A stretch of 64,000 nt of DNA from Xaviernesmea oryzae (GTDB lineage Bacteria > Pseudomonadota > Alphaproteobacteria > Rhizobiales > Rhizobiaceae). The stretch lies in contig NZ_FOAM01000003.1 of the NCBI RefSeq assembly GCF_900109605.1, positions 1 through 64,000 on the forward strand, in the 5' to 3' direction. Under the pieces are notes generated by a model that saw only the letters and a list, made by a program, of their open reading frames with translations, was not told where the DNA came from and searched no databases. A program made the translations under genes and the position numbers. Shown piece by piece: positions 9,162 through 20,235 of this stretch; within the stretch, counting starts at the first letter, position 1, and the number at the start of each line of letters is the position of its first letter.

Positions 9162-9431
9162 TCAGTAAAACACGGGCGCGAAGCGGGGAATCGAATCGAC
9201 GCTCAGTCCGTAGACATGCATCAGGACGTAGAAAACGGTCTGGATCAGCGCGGCCAAAATGGTGGTGGCGCCGAACACCTTCAGGGCGTTGAAGCGTGCC
9301 GGCGCGCTTTCGGCGCTCCCGCGCACCACCTCGTGCTCTTCGGCCTGGCTGCGCATGCCCACGGGAAGCACGACGAAAAGCGTCAGCCACCAGATCACGA
9401 AATAGATGGCGATGATCGAAAAGATCGGCAC
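9162..9431 (-). CDS. DUF1467 family small membrane protein
   Basis: This 89-residue protein has two predicted membrane helices (about residues 4-24 and 51-73) separated by a short charged loop. The sequence (SIIAIYFVIWWLTLFVVLPVG and so on) fits the DUF1467 family of alphaproteobacteria, which is commonly found downstream of methylmalonyl-CoA epimerase and upstream of proS. Its function is unknown. It lies 67 bases after the epimerase stop on the same strand and is probably the last gene of the rnj-mce unit. Confidence 0.85.
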   Translation of the reverse strand: MPIFSIIAIYFVIWWLTLFVVLPVGMRSQAEEHEVVRGSAESAPARFNALKVFGATTILAALIQTVFYVLMHVYGLSVDSIPRFAPVFY

Positions 9432-9498
9432 GGCACCCTCCCCGGCAGCGCGGCTTCTCCGCCTTTGAATGGCGGCTACGCGCCGAACCTATCCCGCT

Positions 9499-9930
9499 TC
9501 AAGCCTCTGCGGAAGTGGGCTTTACCTCTTCAAGCTCGATCAACACGCCGAAGAAATCCTTCGGGTGCAGGAAGAGAACAGGGCGCCCGTGGGCGCCGAT
9601 CTTCGGCTTGCCATCGCCAAGAATGCGCGCCCCCTCAGAGACCAGACGGTCTCGCGCGGCCAGCAGATCGCCCACTTCGTGGCAGATGTGGTGCAGACCG
9701 CCTGTCGGGTTGCGGGCAAGAAAGGCGGCGATGGGCGAGGCATCGCCCCATGGCTCGAGAAGCTCGACTTTGGTTGGGCCGCATTCGACGAAGGCGACCG
9801 TGACCCCGTGGTCGGGAAGCACCTGCGGAGCGCTGACATGCGCACCGAGGCGATCGCGATAGCGCGCCATCGCCTCGGCAAGATCGGGCACGGCGAGCGC
9901 GATATGGTTCACCGGTCCCAGCATGGACAT
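9499..9930 (-). CDS. mce: Methylmalonyl-CoA epimerase (VOC family)
   Basis: This 143-residue enzyme interconverts (2S)- and (2R)-methylmalonyl-CoA in propionyl-CoA degradation. It has the paired beta-alpha-beta-beta-beta VOC modules, with metal-ligand positions visible as HIALAVPD near the N terminus, LHHICHEV in the middle, and the Glu-rich IELEEV strand at the end. Its ATG overlaps the TGA of rnj (TGATG), so translation is coupled to RNase J. A second in-frame ATG two codons later (9924) is equally possible. Confidence 0.92.
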   Translation of the reverse strand: MSMLGPVNHIALAVPDLAEAMARYRDRLGAHVSAPQVLPDHGVTVAFVECGPTKVELLEPWGDASPIAAFLARNPTGGLHHICHEVGDLLAARDRLVSEGARILGDGKPKIGAHGRPVLFLHPKDFFGVLIELEEVKPTSAEA

Positions 9931-11600
9931 CAGCCGACCTTGTTGACGAAGACCGTGACGACTGGCTTCTTGCCCCAGACCTCATGGACGGTGCCACGCA
10001 CAGCACGGCGCACCGCCTCCTGCACCAAAGCGAGATCCTTGCGCCTGACCTTCGGAATGCTTTCGACGGCGCTGACGACAGCGTCGTAAAGCGTGTCCTC
10101 CATGTCTTCGCCCTCATCGTCATATTCGGGCAGACCGATCGGCACGACGACGGGATCCACAGCAATATCCAGCCGCCCGTCCAGCATGAGATTGACGGAG
10201 ACATGACCGGCGAAGGAGAGCTTGCGGCGGGCGCCGATGCCCATCTCTTCGAAATCGCCGATCAGTGATCCGTCCTTGAAGATGCGCCCATGTGGCGCCT
10301 CACCGACCACCGTGGCCGGACCTGGCGCCAGACGGAGGATTTCGCCGTTGCGCAAGCGCGGTACCTCGGCAATACCGGATTGCCGGGCAAGCTCGGCATG
10401 GGCGGTCAGATGCGCGGCTTCGCCATGCACCGGCACCAGCACCTTCGGCCGGACCCACTCATACATCTGACGCAGCTCGCTGCGGCGCGGGTGGCCCGAT
10501 ACGTGCACCAAAGCGTCCGAGTCCGTCAGGCAGATAATGCCCTGCTCGATCAGCCCGTTCTTGATATCGCTGATGGCCTTTTCGTTGCCCGGAATGGTGC
10601 GCGACGAAAAGATCACGGTATCGCCGGCGGAAAACGCCACATTGCGCATTTCGTCGCGCGACAGCTTCGCCAGTGCCGCACGTGGCTCACCCTGGCTGCC
10701 GGTGAGGATTACCACCACCTTCTCGCGTGGGATATAGCCGAAATCCTCCTCATCGATGAAGGGCCCGACCCCTTCCATCAAACCGACATCGCGGGCCACG
10801 GCAACAACGCGCTTCATCGAGGAGCCCATCAGCAGCACCTCGCGCCCAGCGGCCTCGGCGGCGCGGGCGACGGAGCGGATGCGGCCGACATTGGACGAGA
10901 AGGTGGTGATGGCCACGCGCCCCTCGGCCGCTTCGATCAGCTTCGTCAGGCTTGCGGCCACCTCTTCCTCGGAGGGCGACACGCCATCGCGCAGAGCATT
11001 GGTCGAATCGCACATCATCGCCAGAACGCCCTGATCGCCGAGCGCGCGCAGACGGACCTCGTCCGTCAGCGGACCGAGAGAGGGCTGAAGATCGATCTTC
11101 CAGTCGCCGGTGTGAACGACCGTGCCGAGCGGCGTGCGGATAGCCAGAGCCATGGGCTCGGGGATCGAGTGATTAACGCCGATCGCCTCGACCTCGAAGG
11201 AGCCGACCCTGATCGTATCGCCCTGCTTGAAAATCGTCACCGGGATTTCCGAGCGGCTGCGCTCGAATTGACGCTTGGCCTCCAGCATGCCTGCCGTGAA
11301 CGGCGAGGCATAGACCGGCACGTTAAGCCCGGGCCAGAGGTCGTTCAAGGCGCCATAGTGATCCTCATGCGCGTGGGTGATGACGATACCCTTGAGCGTC
11401 TTGCGCTCCTCGGCCAGGAAGCGGATGTCCGGCAGCACCAGATCGACGCCCGGCAGTTCCGGGCCCGGAAAGGTGACGCCGCAATCCACCATCAGCCATT
11501 CGCGTTTGCTGGGCGGGCCAAAGCCGTAGAGCGCCAGATTCATGCCGATCTCGCCAACCCCGCCGAGCGGCAGGAAGACCAGTTCATCCTGTTTGGTCAT
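9930..11600 (-). CDS. rnj: Ribonuclease J
   Basis: This 556-residue metallo-beta-lactamase/beta-CASP nuclease acts in RNA maturation and decay with 5'-3' exonuclease activity. It shows the zinc motif HAHEDHYGAL, later metal-ligand positions (HSIPEPMAL, HTGDWKID), beta-CASP motifs (TGSQGEPRAAL, SSRTIPGNE) and the C-terminal VHGEAAHL and VSGHPRRSEL motifs. The start is placed at ATG 11600 (MTKQDELVFLPLGG), matching the family N terminus; a longer start at 11627 adds nine unrelated residues. Rhizobia use RNase J beside RNase E. It forms an operon with the following mce gene. Confidence 0.95.
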   Translation of the reverse strand: MTKQDELVFLPLGGVGEIGMNLALYGFGPPSKREWLMVDCGVTFPGPELPGVDLVLPDIRFLAEERKTLKGIVITHAHEDHYGALNDLWPGLNVPVYASPFTAGMLEAKRQFERSRSEIPVTIFKQGDTIRVGSFEVEAIGVNHSIPEPMALAIRTPLGTVVHTGDWKIDLQPSLGPLTDEVRLRALGDQGVLAMMCDSTNALRDGVSPSEEEVAASLTKLIEAAEGRVAITTFSSNVGRIRSVARAAEAAGREVLLMGSSMKRVVAVARDVGLMEGVGPFIDEEDFGYIPREKVVVILTGSQGEPRAALAKLSRDEMRNVAFSAGDTVIFSSRTIPGNEKAISDIKNGLIEQGIICLTDSDALVHVSGHPRRSELRQMYEWVRPKVLVPVHGEAAHLTAHAELARQSGIAEVPRLRNGEILRLAPGPATVVGEAPHGRIFKDGSLIGDFEEMGIGARRKLSFAGHVSVNLMLDGRLDIAVDPVVVPIGLPEYDDEGEDMEDTLYDAVVSAVESIPKVRRKDLALVQEAVRRAVRGTVHEVWGKKPVVTVFVNKVG

Positions 11601-11712
11601 GGTAACGTCTAAAACCTTTCTCAGCACCGCGGACGGCTTGGCCTATGCCCCGCCGAACGCGCCTGATGTCATTCCCATCTCTTTGCCTGCGCCGGGCGCC
11701 AAGCCATGTCTT

Positions 11713-12453
11713 TTAGTGGAAGAACACGTCGCCGGCCGAAATCAGCCTGTGCGCGCCGCCGTCGTCGCGCAGGACGAGTTGTCCTTCCTCGTCAATATTC
11801 TCAAAGGTCCCGGACAAAGAGCCGTTCGGCAGATTGACCGTGATGCGCTCGCCGATTCCGGCCGCGCGGCTGCGCCAGGCCGCCACGATGGCGCGAAGTC
11901 CTTCACCGCGATTCCAGAGCGAGAGACCTGCCGCCATGGAACGGTAAAGATGCGCAAAAACCTCGTCCGCCGACAGCGTACCACCAAGTTCGCGAATCGA
12001 TGTCACGGGATAAAGGCCATGATCGGGCGCCTGCGCCACATTGATGCCGATCCCGGCGACCACGGCGCGCCGGCCATCGGGCAGTTCCTCGCTTTCCAGC
12101 AGGATGCCGACGGCCTTGCGTCCTTCGATCAAAATGTCATTGGGCCATTTGATGCGCGCTTCGATGCCGAGCGGGAGCGCGGACGCGACAGCTTCATGCG
12201 CGGCGAGCGCTGCCACAAGCGGCAACGACTGAAGGGCGAGGAGCGGCGCCGGCTCGATCAGCAGCAGCGACGCATAGAGATTGCCATCAACCGAAGTCCA
12301 GGCGCGGCCGCGCCGGCCACGGCCTGCGCTCTGCCGCCGCGCGGTGATCCACAGATGACCCGGATCGCCCGCGCGGGCAGCGGCCAAGGCCTCGCTGTTG
12401 GTCGAGGGGATCTCGTCAAACGCAAGATGGCGGAACCGGTCCAGCTCCGCCAT
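11713..12453 (-). CDS. birA: Biotin--[acetyl-CoA-carboxylase] ligase BirA
   Basis: This 246-residue enzyme activates biotin with ATP and attaches it to the biotin carboxyl carrier protein. The catalytic core shows EIPSTNSEAL, the biotinyl-AMP loop GRGRRGRAW, and KWPNDI. It lacks the N-terminal helix-turn-helix of E. coli BirA, so it is a ligase only (group I). ATG 12453 is chosen. A TTG at 12480 overlapping the nuoN stop (TTTTGA) would add nine residues and couple translation to nuoN, and is a real alternative. It lies at the end of the nuo operon, as in other rhizobia. Confidence 0.92.
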   Translation of the reverse strand: MAELDRFRHLAFDEIPSTNSEALAAARAGDPGHLWITARRQSAGRGRRGRAWTSVDGNLYASLLLIEPAPLLALQSLPLVAALAAHEAVASALPLGIEARIKWPNDILIEGRKAVGILLESEELPDGRRAVVAGIGINVAQAPDHGLYPVTSIRELGGTLSADEVFAHLYRSMAAGLSLWNRGEGLRAIVAAWRSRAAGIGERITVNLPNGSLSGTFENIDEEGQLVLRDDGGAHRLISAGDVFFH

Positions 12454-12476
12454 CTTCAGGTTTCGGTCAAGGCGCG

Positions 12477-13919
12477 TCAAAAGAACGTCCGCGCTGCCGC
12501 TTCCGCTGCCGCACCCAGCGGCCCGCCGATCAGCAGGTAGCCGATCAGGAACAGGCCGGAGAGGCTGTAGACAAGACGCAGCGACGCTTCCGGACGTGCG
12601 AAGCTGCCCTTCGCGTCATCGAACCACATCAGCTTGACGACCCGCAGATAGTAGTAGGCACCAACCACGGAGGCGAGCACGCCGATGATCGCCAAGGCAT
12701 AGAGATGCGCCTGGATCGCCGCCAGGAAGACGAAGTACTTGGCGAAGAAGCCGGCGAGCGGCGGAATGCCGGCAAGCGAGAACATCAGCGCGGTCAGCAC
12801 CACGGCCATGAAGGGGTTGGTCTGCGACAGGCCGGCGAGATCGCTCACATTTTCGACATGCTCGCCATCCGGCCTGCGCATGGCCAGGATGCAGGCAAAG
12901 CTGCCCAGCGTCATGACCATGTAGATGACCATATAGAGGATCACGCCCTGGACACCCTGCAGCGAACCGGCGGCGAGACCGACAAGCGCATAGCCCATAT
13001 GGCCGATCGACGAATAGGCCATCAGGCGCTTGATGTTCTTCTGACCGATGGCCGCGAAGGAGCCGAGCAACATCGACGCGATCGAAATGAAGACGATGAC
13101 CTGTTGCCAGTCCGTGGTGATCGGCTGGAAGGCGATGATGACCACACGCACGATCATGGCGATGGCCGCGACCTTTGGTGCACTGGCGAGGAAGGTGGTC
13201 ACCGGCGTCGGTGCACCCTGGTAGACATCCGGCGTCCACATATGGAACGGAACTGCGGAGATCTTGAAGGCGACACCCGCGAGGATGAAGACCAGGCCGA
13301 AGATGACGCCGAGCGAACGTCCGCCCGAGGACAGGAAGGCGGCGATCTCCGGGAAGCCTGTCTGGCCGGTGAAGCCGTAAACCAGCGACATGCCATAGAG
13401 CAGCATGCCTGATGACAGCGCGCCGAGCACGAAATACTTCAGGCCGGCTTCGGTCGAGCGTACGTCGTCACGGTTCATCGCGGCGACGACATAGGCCGCC
13501 AGCGACTGCAGTTCCAGCGCCATGTAGAGCGACATCATGTCATTGGCCGAGATCATCAGCATCATGCCGAGCGTGGCCAGCAGGATGAGCACCGGATATT
13601 CGAACCGGTTCATATTGTAGAGCTTGGCCTGTCCTGTGGTCATGAACAAGGCGATGGCTGAGCCAAGCAGCGCCACGAGCTTCATGAACCGGGCAAAGGG
13701 ATCGGCCAGGAAGGCGCCGCCATAGGCCACGCCCGAACCGTTCATCGACAGCAGGACAATACCGGCCAGGGCGATCACGCCGATGGCCAGCCAGTTGACG
13801 AGGCCCGTGGCCTTCTCGCCGAGGAAGACGCCGACCATCAAGAGCGCGAGCGCGCCGATGGCCAGAATCAGCTCGGGCAGCGAAAGGCCAAGGCTGGCAT
13901 AAAGTGCTTCAACAGTCAT
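12477..13919 (-). CDS. nuoN: NADH-quinone oxidoreductase subunit N
   Basis: This 480-residue antiporter-like membrane subunit of complex I is one of three proton-channel subunits. About 14 membrane helices are predictable. The conserved [18 protein letters not shown] segment and the following Lys-containing helix are typical of NuoN. The start is ATG 13919 ([12 protein letters not shown]); extension to 14054 would run back into nuoM. nuoM stops 19 bases upstream, and the birA start region overlaps the nuoN end. Confidence 0.96.
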   Translation of the reverse strand: MTVEALYASLGLSLPELILAIGALALLMVGVFLGEKATGLVNWLAIGVIALAGIVLLSMNGSGVAYGGAFLADPFARFMKLVALLGSAIALFMTTGQAKLYNMNRFEYPVLILLATLGMMLMISANDMMSLYMALELQSLAAYVVAAMNRDDVRSTEAGLKYFVLGALSSGMLLYGMSLVYGFTGQTGFPEIAAFLSSGGRSLGVIFGLVFILAGVAFKISAVPFHMWTPDVYQGAPTPVTTFLASAPKVAAIAMIVRVVIIAFQPITTDWQQVIVFISIASMLLGSFAAIGQKNIKRLMAYSSIGHMGYALVGLAAGSLQGVQGVILYMVIYMVMTLGSFACILAMRRPDGEHVENVSDLAGLSQTNPFMAVVLTALMFSLAGIPPLAGFFAKYFVFLAAIQAHLYALAIIGVLASVVGAYYYLRVVKLMWFDDAKGSFARPEASLRLVYSLSGLFLIGYLLIGGPLGAAAEAAARTFF

Positions 13920-13938
13920 TGCGGTCCCTGCCCCGTCG

Positions 13939-15453
13939 TCAGTTCGTCGTCGCCGCGGCGACGGTGGGCGCTGCAGACAGCGCCGCATTATAGGTATTGA
14001 CCAATTGCTCCACGGAGGCCGCCGTCGCGTCGAAAATCGGCGCGGGATAGACACCGTAGAAGATGGTGAGCACGACCAGCGGATAGAGGATGACCTTCTC
14101 GCGGGCCGACAGATCGAGCAGCGACTTCAGGCTATCCTTCTCCAGCGCGCCCCAGATCACGCGGCGATAGAGCCACAGCGCATAAGCCGCGGAGAGAATG
14201 ACGCCCGTTGCGGCGAAGAGTGCCACCCAGGTGTTGGCGCGGAAGGCGCCGAGCAGCGTGGTGACTTCGCCGACGAAGCCGGAGGTGCCGGGCAGGCCGA
14301 CATTGGCCATGGTGAAGACCATGAAGGCCACGGCATATTTCGGCATGTTGTTGACGAGACCGCCATAGGCCGAGATCTCGCGGGTATGCAACCGGTCATA
14401 GACCACGCCGACGCAGAGGAAGAGCGCCGAGGAAACGATGCCGTGCGACAGCATCTGGAACAGCGCGCCCTGCACGCCCTGCATGTTGGCCGCGAAGATG
14501 CCCATCGTAACATAGCCCATGTGGGCGACCGAGGAGTAGGCGATCAGTTTCTTGATGTCCTGCTGCATCATCGCCACCAGCGAGGTGTAGATGATGGCAA
14601 CGACGGAGAGCGTGAAGACCAGCGGCGCGAGATGCGCGGAGGCCAGCGGCAGCATGCCGAGCGAGATGCGCACCATGCCGTAGCCGCCGAGCTTCAGCAT
14701 GACGCCCGCCAGAATGACGGAGCCAGCGGTCGGTGCCTGTACGTGCGCGTCGGGCAACCAGGTGTGAACCGGCCACATCGGCATCTTCACGGCGAAGGCG
14801 GCGAAGCAGGCGAGCCACAACCAGGTCTGCATGCCGGCCGGGAAGCCGAACTTCAGAAGCTCGGTCATGTCGGTCGTGCCGGCCTGCCAATACATCGCCA
14901 TGATGGCGAGCATCATCAGCACCGAGCCGAGCAGCGTGTAGAGGAAGAACTTGTAGCTCGCATAGACGCGATCCTTGCCGCCCCACACGCCGATGATCAC
15001 GAACATCGGGATCAGCGTTGCTTCGAAGAAGACGTAGAACAGCACGATGTCGAGCGCGACGAAGACGCCGACCATGACGATTTCCAGAAGCAGGAAAGCG
15101 ATCATGTAGGACTTGATGCGCTTTTCCACCGACTGCCAGCTCGCCAGCACGCAAAAGGGCATGAGGAAGGTGGTCAGGATGACGAAGAGCATCGAGATGC
15201 CGTCGACGCCAAGATGGTAGGAAATGCCGGTGCCGAGCCAGGCATGCTTTTCGACCATCTGGAAGCCGGGATTGCTGTTGTCGAAGCCGATCCAGACGAA
15301 GAGCGAGACGAGGAACGTGACCACTGTGGTGGCCAGCGCAATGTTCAGCACATTGCGACGGCCGGCCGGGCTCGCATCATTGGTCAGAAACAGCAGCGCG
15401 ACGCCCACGAGCGGCAGGAAGGTGACCGTCGAGAGAATGGGCCAATCGGTCAT
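13939..15453 (-). CDS. nuoM: NADH-quinone oxidoreductase subunit M
   Basis: This 504-residue proton-pumping antiporter-like subunit of complex I shows the hallmark [17 protein letters not shown], a [15 protein letters not shown] lysine helix and about 14 membrane spans. Its ATG overlaps the stop of nuoL (TGATG), fixing the start at 15453 rather than the longer open frame to 15654. It acts in the distal membrane arm between NuoN and NuoL. Confidence 0.96.
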   Translation of the reverse strand: MTDWPILSTVTFLPLVGVALLFLTNDASPAGRRNVLNIALATTVVTFLVSLFVWIGFDNSNPGFQMVEKHAWLGTGISYHLGVDGISMLFVILTTFLMPFCVLASWQSVEKRIKSYMIAFLLLEIVMVGVFVALDIVLFYVFFEATLIPMFVIIGVWGGKDRVYASYKFFLYTLLGSVLMMLAIMAMYWQAGTTDMTELLKFGFPAGMQTWLWLACFAAFAVKMPMWPVHTWLPDAHVQAPTAGSVILAGVMLKLGGYGMVRISLGMLPLASAHLAPLVFTLSVVAIIYTSLVAMMQQDIKKLIAYSSVAHMGYVTMGIFAANMQGVQGALFQMLSHGIVSSALFLCVGVVYDRLHTREISAYGGLVNNMPKYAVAFMVFTMANVGLPGTSGFVGEVTTLLGAFRANTWVALFAATGVILSAAYALWLYRRVIWGALEKDSLKSLLDLSAREKVILYPLVVLTIFYGVYPAPIFDATAASVEQLVNTYNAALSAAPTVAAATTN

Positions 15454-17450
15454 CACAGGGAACTCCCCAGCATCATCCAGGTAACGAGGGCCGCGACGCC
15501 GATGAGCATCACGAAGGCATAGTGGTAGAGATAGCCGGTCTGCAGACGCACGACGCGGTCGGTGACGTCCAGGACACGCGCGGCAACGCCGTTCGGGCCG
15601 AAGCCATCGATGACGCGGCCATCGCCTTCCTTCCACAGGAAGGTGCCGATCCACTTGGCCGGACGAACGAAGATCCGGTCATAGAGCTCGTCGAAATACC
15701 ACTTGTTGAGCAGGAATTCGTAGAGGCCGCGATGTTGGCGAGCGAGCGCCTTCGGGGTCTCGGGCGAGTGGATGTACATGTACCAGGCGGTGAACAGGCC
15801 GAGCGCCATGGCGATGAAAGGGCTCCACTTCACGAGCGCGGGCACATGGTGGAACTCTTCCAGAAGCTCGTTCTCCGGCAGCGTGAACAACGCGCCCTGC
15901 CAGAACTCCGCATATTCGTGGCCGAAGAAATGGCCTTCGAAGAGCGCACCGGCGAGAAGCGCGCCGACAGCCAGGATGAAGAGCGGCACAAGCATCACCA
16001 TCGGGCTTTCGTGCACATGGTGCATCACCTCGTGCGAGGCGCGCGGCTTGCCATGGAAGGTCATGAAGGCCAGGCGCCAGGAGTAGAAGCTGGTGAAGCA
16101 GGCGGCAACCACGAGAAGGGTGAAGGCAAAGCCCGAAAGCGCATTATGCGAGGCATAGGCGGATTCGATGATCACGTCCTTGGAGAAGAAGCCGGCGGTA
16201 CCGATCATCGTGCCGGGAATGCCGACGCCGGTGAGCGCGATCGTGCCGATGAACATCATCCAATAGGTGATCGGGATATGCTTACGCAGCCCGCCCATGT
16301 GGCGCATGTCCTGCTCGCCATCCACAGCGTGGATGACCGAACCGGCGCAGAGGAACAGAAGTGCCTTGAAGAAAGCATGCGTGAACAGGTGGAAGACGGC
16401 GGCGCCATAGGCGCCGATGCCGAGCGCGACGAACATGTAGCCGAGCTGCGAGCAGGTCGAATAGGCGATGACGCGCTTGATGTCGTTCTGCACGAGGCCG
16501 ACGGTCGCGGCAAAGAAAGCCGTGATCGCACCGACGAGGACGACGACCGTGCGGGCATCCGTGCTCAGTTCGAACAGCGGCGACATGCGCGCAACGAGGA
16601 AGACGCCGGCGGTGACCATGGTCGCGGCGTGGATGAGCGCCGAAACCGGGGTCGGACCTTCCATCGCGTCGGGAAGCCAGGTGTGCAGCAGGAACTGCGC
16701 CGACTTGCCCATCGCGCCGAGGAACAGCAGCAGGCAGATGCCGGTGACAGCATGGGCGCGATCGAGATGCATGCCGAAGAGCGTGATCACAGGCTCGACG
16801 GAGGCAGACGCGCCTTCGGCTGGCAGATAGGTCTTGGCGGCAGCGAAGATCGTTTCGAAACTGACCGAGCCGAACAGGACGAAGATGCCGAAAATGCCGA
16901 GGATGAAACCGAAATCGCCCACGCGGTTGACGATGAAGGCCTTCATGGCGGCGGCGCTGGCCGAGGGCTTCTGGTACCAGAAGCCGATCAGCAGATAGGA
17001 TGCCAGACCCACGCCTTCCCAGCCGAAGAACATCTGCAGCAGATTGTCTGACGTCACCAGCATCAGCATGGCGAAGGTGAAGAGCGAGAGATAGGCGAAG
17101 AAGCGCGGCCGGTGCGGATCGTGGTGCATGTAGCCGATTGAGTAGAGGTGCACGAGGCACGACACCGTGTTGACCACCACGAACATGACGGCCGTCAACG
17201 TATCCACGCGGAACGACCATTCGGTATCGAAACCGCCTGTCTGGATCCAGCGCAGCACATGGACCCGCAGCAGTTCCGTTTCGCCGAGCGCGACATGGAA
17301 GAAAATGATCCACGAGAAGACGGCCACGAGGATCATCAGACCCGTCGTGACATATTCGGAGGCCTTGGCGCCGATCGAGCGGCCGAACAGGCCGGCCGTC
17401 AGGAAGCCGATCAGCGGCAGGAAGACAATGGCTTTGATAATCGTTTCCAT
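15453..17450 (-). CDS. nuoL: NADH-quinone oxidoreductase subunit L
   Basis: This 665-residue terminal proton-pumping subunit is the largest antiporter-like protein of complex I, with the long lateral helix expected at the C-terminal end. [20 protein letters not shown] and [17 protein letters not shown] are the conserved channel motifs. The family length (about 650-665) is met. nuoK ends eight bases upstream and nuoM starts within its stop codon. Confidence 0.96.
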   Translation of the reverse strand: METIIKAIVFLPLIGFLTAGLFGRSIGAKASEYVTTGLMILVAVFSWIIFFHVALGETELLRVHVLRWIQTGGFDTEWSFRVDTLTAVMFVVVNTVSCLVHLYSIGYMHHDPHRPRFFAYLSLFTFAMLMLVTSDNLLQMFFGWEGVGLASYLLIGFWYQKPSASAAAMKAFIVNRVGDFGFILGIFGIFVLFGSVSFETIFAAAKTYLPAEGASASVEPVITLFGMHLDRAHAVTGICLLLFLGAMGKSAQFLLHTWLPDAMEGPTPVSALIHAATMVTAGVFLVARMSPLFELSTDARTVVVLVGAITAFFAATVGLVQNDIKRVIAYSTCSQLGYMFVALGIGAYGAAVFHLFTHAFFKALLFLCAGSVIHAVDGEQDMRHMGGLRKHIPITYWMMFIGTIALTGVGIPGTMIGTAGFFSKDVIIESAYASHNALSGFAFTLLVVAACFTSFYSWRLAFMTFHGKPRASHEVMHHVHESPMVMLVPLFILAVGALLAGALFEGHFFGHEYAEFWQGALFTLPENELLEEFHHVPALVKWSPFIAMALGLFTAWYMYIHSPETPKALARQHRGLYEFLLNKWYFDELYDRIFVRPAKWIGTFLWKEGDGRVIDGFGPNGVAARVLDVTDRVVRLQTGYLYHYAFVMLIGVAALVTWMMLGSSL

Positions 17451-17458
17451 GGCCCAGA

Positions 17459-17767
17459 TCAGCCCTTCATCATGTTGACGTCTTCGACCGCGATCGAGCC
17501 GCGGTTGCGGTAGAAGACGACGAGAATTGCAAGGCCGATCGCCGCTTCAGCCGCCGCCACTGTTAGAATGAACAGCGCGAAGACCTGACCCGTGAGGTCA
17601 TTGAGAAAGGCGGAGAAGGCCACCATATTGATGTTCACCGCGAGCAGGATGAGCTCCACCGACATCAGGATGACGATGATGTTCTTGCGGTTGAGGAAGA
17701 TGCCGAAAACGCCCAGCGTGAAGAGGATGGCGCTGACGGTGAGATAATGGGAGATGCCGATTTCCAT
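17459..17767 (-). CDS. nuoK: NADH-quinone oxidoreductase subunit K
   Basis: This 102-residue, three-helix membrane subunit corresponds to mitochondrial ND4L. The conserved membrane glutamates lie in [15 protein letters not shown] and in the [13 protein letters not shown] helix. Length and topology are standard. It lies between nuoJ (27 bases upstream) and nuoL (8 bases downstream). Confidence 0.96.
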   Translation of the reverse strand: MEIGISHYLTVSAILFTLGVFGIFLNRKNIIVILMSVELILLAVNINMVAFSAFLNDLTGQVFALFILTVAAAEAAIGLAILVVFYRNRGSIAVEDVNMMKG

Positions 17768-17794
17768 GGCTTTATCTGTCCTCGGGCTCGCGCG

Positions 17795-18409
17795 TCACAA
17801 GCCTTGGCCGGGCCGCACCTTGACCACCTGGACGGCGGTTTCGGGCGTGCGGCCAACCTGCTGCGAGATATTCTGGCGCTTGATGTTCGGGCGATGGCGG
17901 AGCGTGAGCACGATCGCGCCGATCATGGCGACGAAGAGCACGAGCCCGGCGATCTGGAAGAAGTAGATGTAATGGGTGTAGATGACGTCGCCGAGAGCGG
18001 CCGTATTGGTCCGCTGGCTGAGAGCGGGGATCGGCATCGGCACGGTCTTGGCAATCTCCGGCGAGAATACACTGCCAGCCACCACGATGATCAGCTCGGC
18101 CGCGAGGATGAGGCCGACCAGGGCACCGATGGGCGCATATTCCAGAACGCCGGCCCTCATCTGCGCGAAGTCGACGTCGAGCATCATGACCACGAAGAGG
18201 AAGAGCACCGCGACCGCGCCGATATAGACGACGAGGAGGATCATCGCCAGGAACTCGGCGCCTGTGAGCAGGAAGAGCCCGGCAGCGTTGAAGAAGGTGA
18301 GAATGAGAAACAGAACCGAATAGACCGGGTTCCGCGCCGAAACCACCATGAACGCCGACGCGACGGCGATAAAGGCGAATAGATAGAAAAAGAGAGTCTG
18401 CAGACCCAT
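17795..18409 (-). CDS. nuoJ: NADH-quinone oxidoreductase subunit J
   Basis: This 204-residue, five-helix membrane subunit corresponds to ND6. Typical segments are FMVVSARNPVYSVLFLILTFF near the N terminus and the AMILLVVYIGAVAVLFLFVVMML helix, which carries the pi-bulge region of the proton path. ATG 18409 is the family start; a longer frame to 18502 is non-homologous. A gap of about 200 bases separates it from nuoI, the longest gap inside the operon. Confidence 0.95.
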   Translation of the reverse strand: MGLQTLFFYLFAFIAVASAFMVVSARNPVYSVLFLILTFFNAAGLFLLTGAEFLAMILLVVYIGAVAVLFLFVVMMLDVDFAQMRAGVLEYAPIGALVGLILAAELIIVVAGSVFSPEIAKTVPMPIPALSQRTNTAALGDVIYTHYIYFFQIAGLVLFVAMIGAIVLTLRHRPNIKRQNISQQVGRTPETAVQVVKVRPGQGL

Positions 18410-18614
18410 GACCGGTGCCTTTTCGTCTTCCCCCGCAGCCGAGGTCTCGCGCCATTTCTGAGGAAATGCGCTTAACCTGCTGCAAACGTTCAACCCCGCC
18501 ATGAAGCCCGGCGAGCTCTGCCCGCCTACCTGACCTCACGGCGCGGCCGGAGCCCGATGCCCCGGCTTGCGTTCAAACCTGCGGCCGCCTCATGAACCAG
18601 CGGTCGCGCCGCTC

Positions 18615-19106
18615 TTAGCGGTAGGGCGCATCCATGCCGATGTTGCGCGCCACTTCGCGCTCCCAACGGTCGCCGTTGTCGAGAAGCTTGGCCTTGTCGT
18701 AATAAAGCTCTTCGCGGGTCTCGGTCGAGAACTCGAAGTTCGGACCTTCCACGATCGCATCGACGGGGCAAGCTTCCTGGCAGAAGCCGCAATAGATGCA
18801 CTTCACCATATCGATATCGTAGCGCACCGTGCGGCGGGTGCCGTCGTTGCGGCGCGGGCCGGCTTCGATGGTGATCGCCTGCGCGGGACAGATCGCCTCG
18901 CACAGCTTGCAGGCAATGCAGCGCTCTTCGCCATTGGGATAACGACGAAGCGCGTGTTCGCCGCGAAAGCGTGGGCTGACCGGCCCCTTTTCATAGGGGT
19001 AGTTCACCGTCGCCTTCGGCTTGAAGAAGTAGCGCATCGACAGAAAGAAGGCGCCGACGAACTCTTTCAGGAACAGGGAACTGGCGGCTTGGGAAAGACC
19101 GGCCAT
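18615..19106 (-). CDS. nuoI: NADH-quinone oxidoreductase subunit I (2x[4Fe-4S] ferredoxin)
   Basis: This 163-residue peripheral-arm subunit carries clusters N6a and N6b, seen as [12 protein letters not shown] and [12 protein letters not shown]. The ribosome-binding site GGAGG lies 6 bases before ATG 19106; a preceding in-frame ATG at 19109 would be only 3 bases away, so 19106 is preferred. It passes electrons from NuoG clusters towards N2 in NuoB. It lies between nuoH and nuoJ. Confidence 0.96.
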   Translation of the reverse strand: MAGLSQAASSLFLKEFVGAFFLSMRYFFKPKATVNYPYEKGPVSPRFRGEHALRRYPNGEERCIACKLCEAICPAQAITIEAGPRRNDGTRRTVRYDIDMVKCIYCGFCQEACPVDAIVEGPNFEFSTETREELYYDKAKLLDNGDRWEREVARNIGMDAPYR

Positions 19107-19173
19107 CATCAACCTCCAAAGCATCCGGCGCTGACGCGTCCGGCAAAATAGGCCGCGAGGGGCAAGCGGGCCA

Positions 19174-20217
19174 TCAGGCCCACCCGCCAAGCTTCAGCGT
19201 CACGGCAACAAGGAAGACCATCACGAGCGAGAGGGGCAGGAAGACCTTCCAGCCCAGCCGCATCAGCTGGTCGTAACGGTAGCGGGGCACGAAGGCTTTC
19301 ACCATGGCGATCATGAAGAACACCAGCGTCGCCTTCAGCACGAACCAGATGATGCCGGGCACCCAGTTCAGGAACCAGACGTCAACCGGCGGCAGCCAGC
19401 CCCCGAGGAAGAGAATCGTGGTCAGCGCGCACATCAGACAGATGGCCGCATATTCGCCCAACATGAACATCATATATGGCGTCGAGCCATATTCGACCAT
19501 GAAGCCGGCCACCAGCTCCGATTCCGCTTCGACGAGGTCGAAGGGCGGGCGGTTGGTTTCTGCGAGCGCCGAGATGAAGAACACGATGAACATCGGGAAC
19601 AGCGGCAGCCAGTACCAGTCCAGGAACGAACCCGGAAGCCCGATCATGGTGCCCAGACCATCGCGCTGCGAATTGACGATATCCGTCAGGTTCAGCGAGC
19701 CGACGCACAGCAGGACGGTGACAATGACGAAGCCGATCGAGACTTCGTACGACACCATCTGCGCTGCCGAACGCAGGGCCGAGAGGAAGGGATATTTCGA
19801 GTTCGACGCCCAGCCACCCATGATGATGCCGTAGACTTCCAGCGAGGAAATCGCGAGCACATAGAGGATGCCGACATTGATATTGGCGATGACCCAATTT
19901 TCATTGAGTGGCACCACCGCCCAGGCTGCCAGCGCCAACGTCACGGTGACGAGCGGCGCCAGCAGGAACAGCACCTTGTTGGCGCTTGCCGGAATCACCG
20001 GCTCCTTGACGACGAACTTCAAAAGGTCGGCGAAGGACTGGAACAGGCCGAAGGGGCCGACGACATTGGGCCCGCGGCGCAGCTGAACCGCCGCCCAGAT
20101 CTTGCGGTCTGCGAGCAGGATATAGGCGATGAAGATGAGCAGAGCGACCAGAAGCAGAAGCGTCTGGCCGATCATGATGGCCGCCGGCCATACATAGGTC
20201 GAGAAAAAGCCGTCCAT
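19174..20217 (-). CDS. nuoH: NADH-quinone oxidoreductase subunit H
   Basis: This 347-residue membrane subunit (ND1 homologue) forms the quinone-access chamber. Conserved features are the [11 protein letters not shown] loop and [21 protein letters not shown], the acidic funnel segment, with eight predicted helices. Length is standard. nuoG stops 18 bases upstream. Confidence 0.96.
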   Translation of the reverse strand: MDGFFSTYVWPAAIMIGQTLLLLVALLIFIAYILLADRKIWAAVQLRRGPNVVGPFGLFQSFADLLKFVVKEPVIPASANKVLFLLAPLVTVTLALAAWAVVPLNENWVIANINVGILYVLAISSLEVYGIIMGGWASNSKYPFLSALRSAAQMVSYEVSIGFVIVTVLLCVGSLNLTDIVNSQRDGLGTMIGLPGSFLDWYWLPLFPMFIVFFISALAETNRPPFDLVEAESELVAGFMVEYGSTPYMMFMLGEYAAICLMCALTTILFLGGWLPPVDVWFLNWVPGIIWFVLKATLVFFMIAMVKAFVPRYRYDQLMRLGWKVFLPLSLVMVFLVAVTLKLGGWA

Positions 20218-20235
20218 GGTCCTATTCCCCCGCGC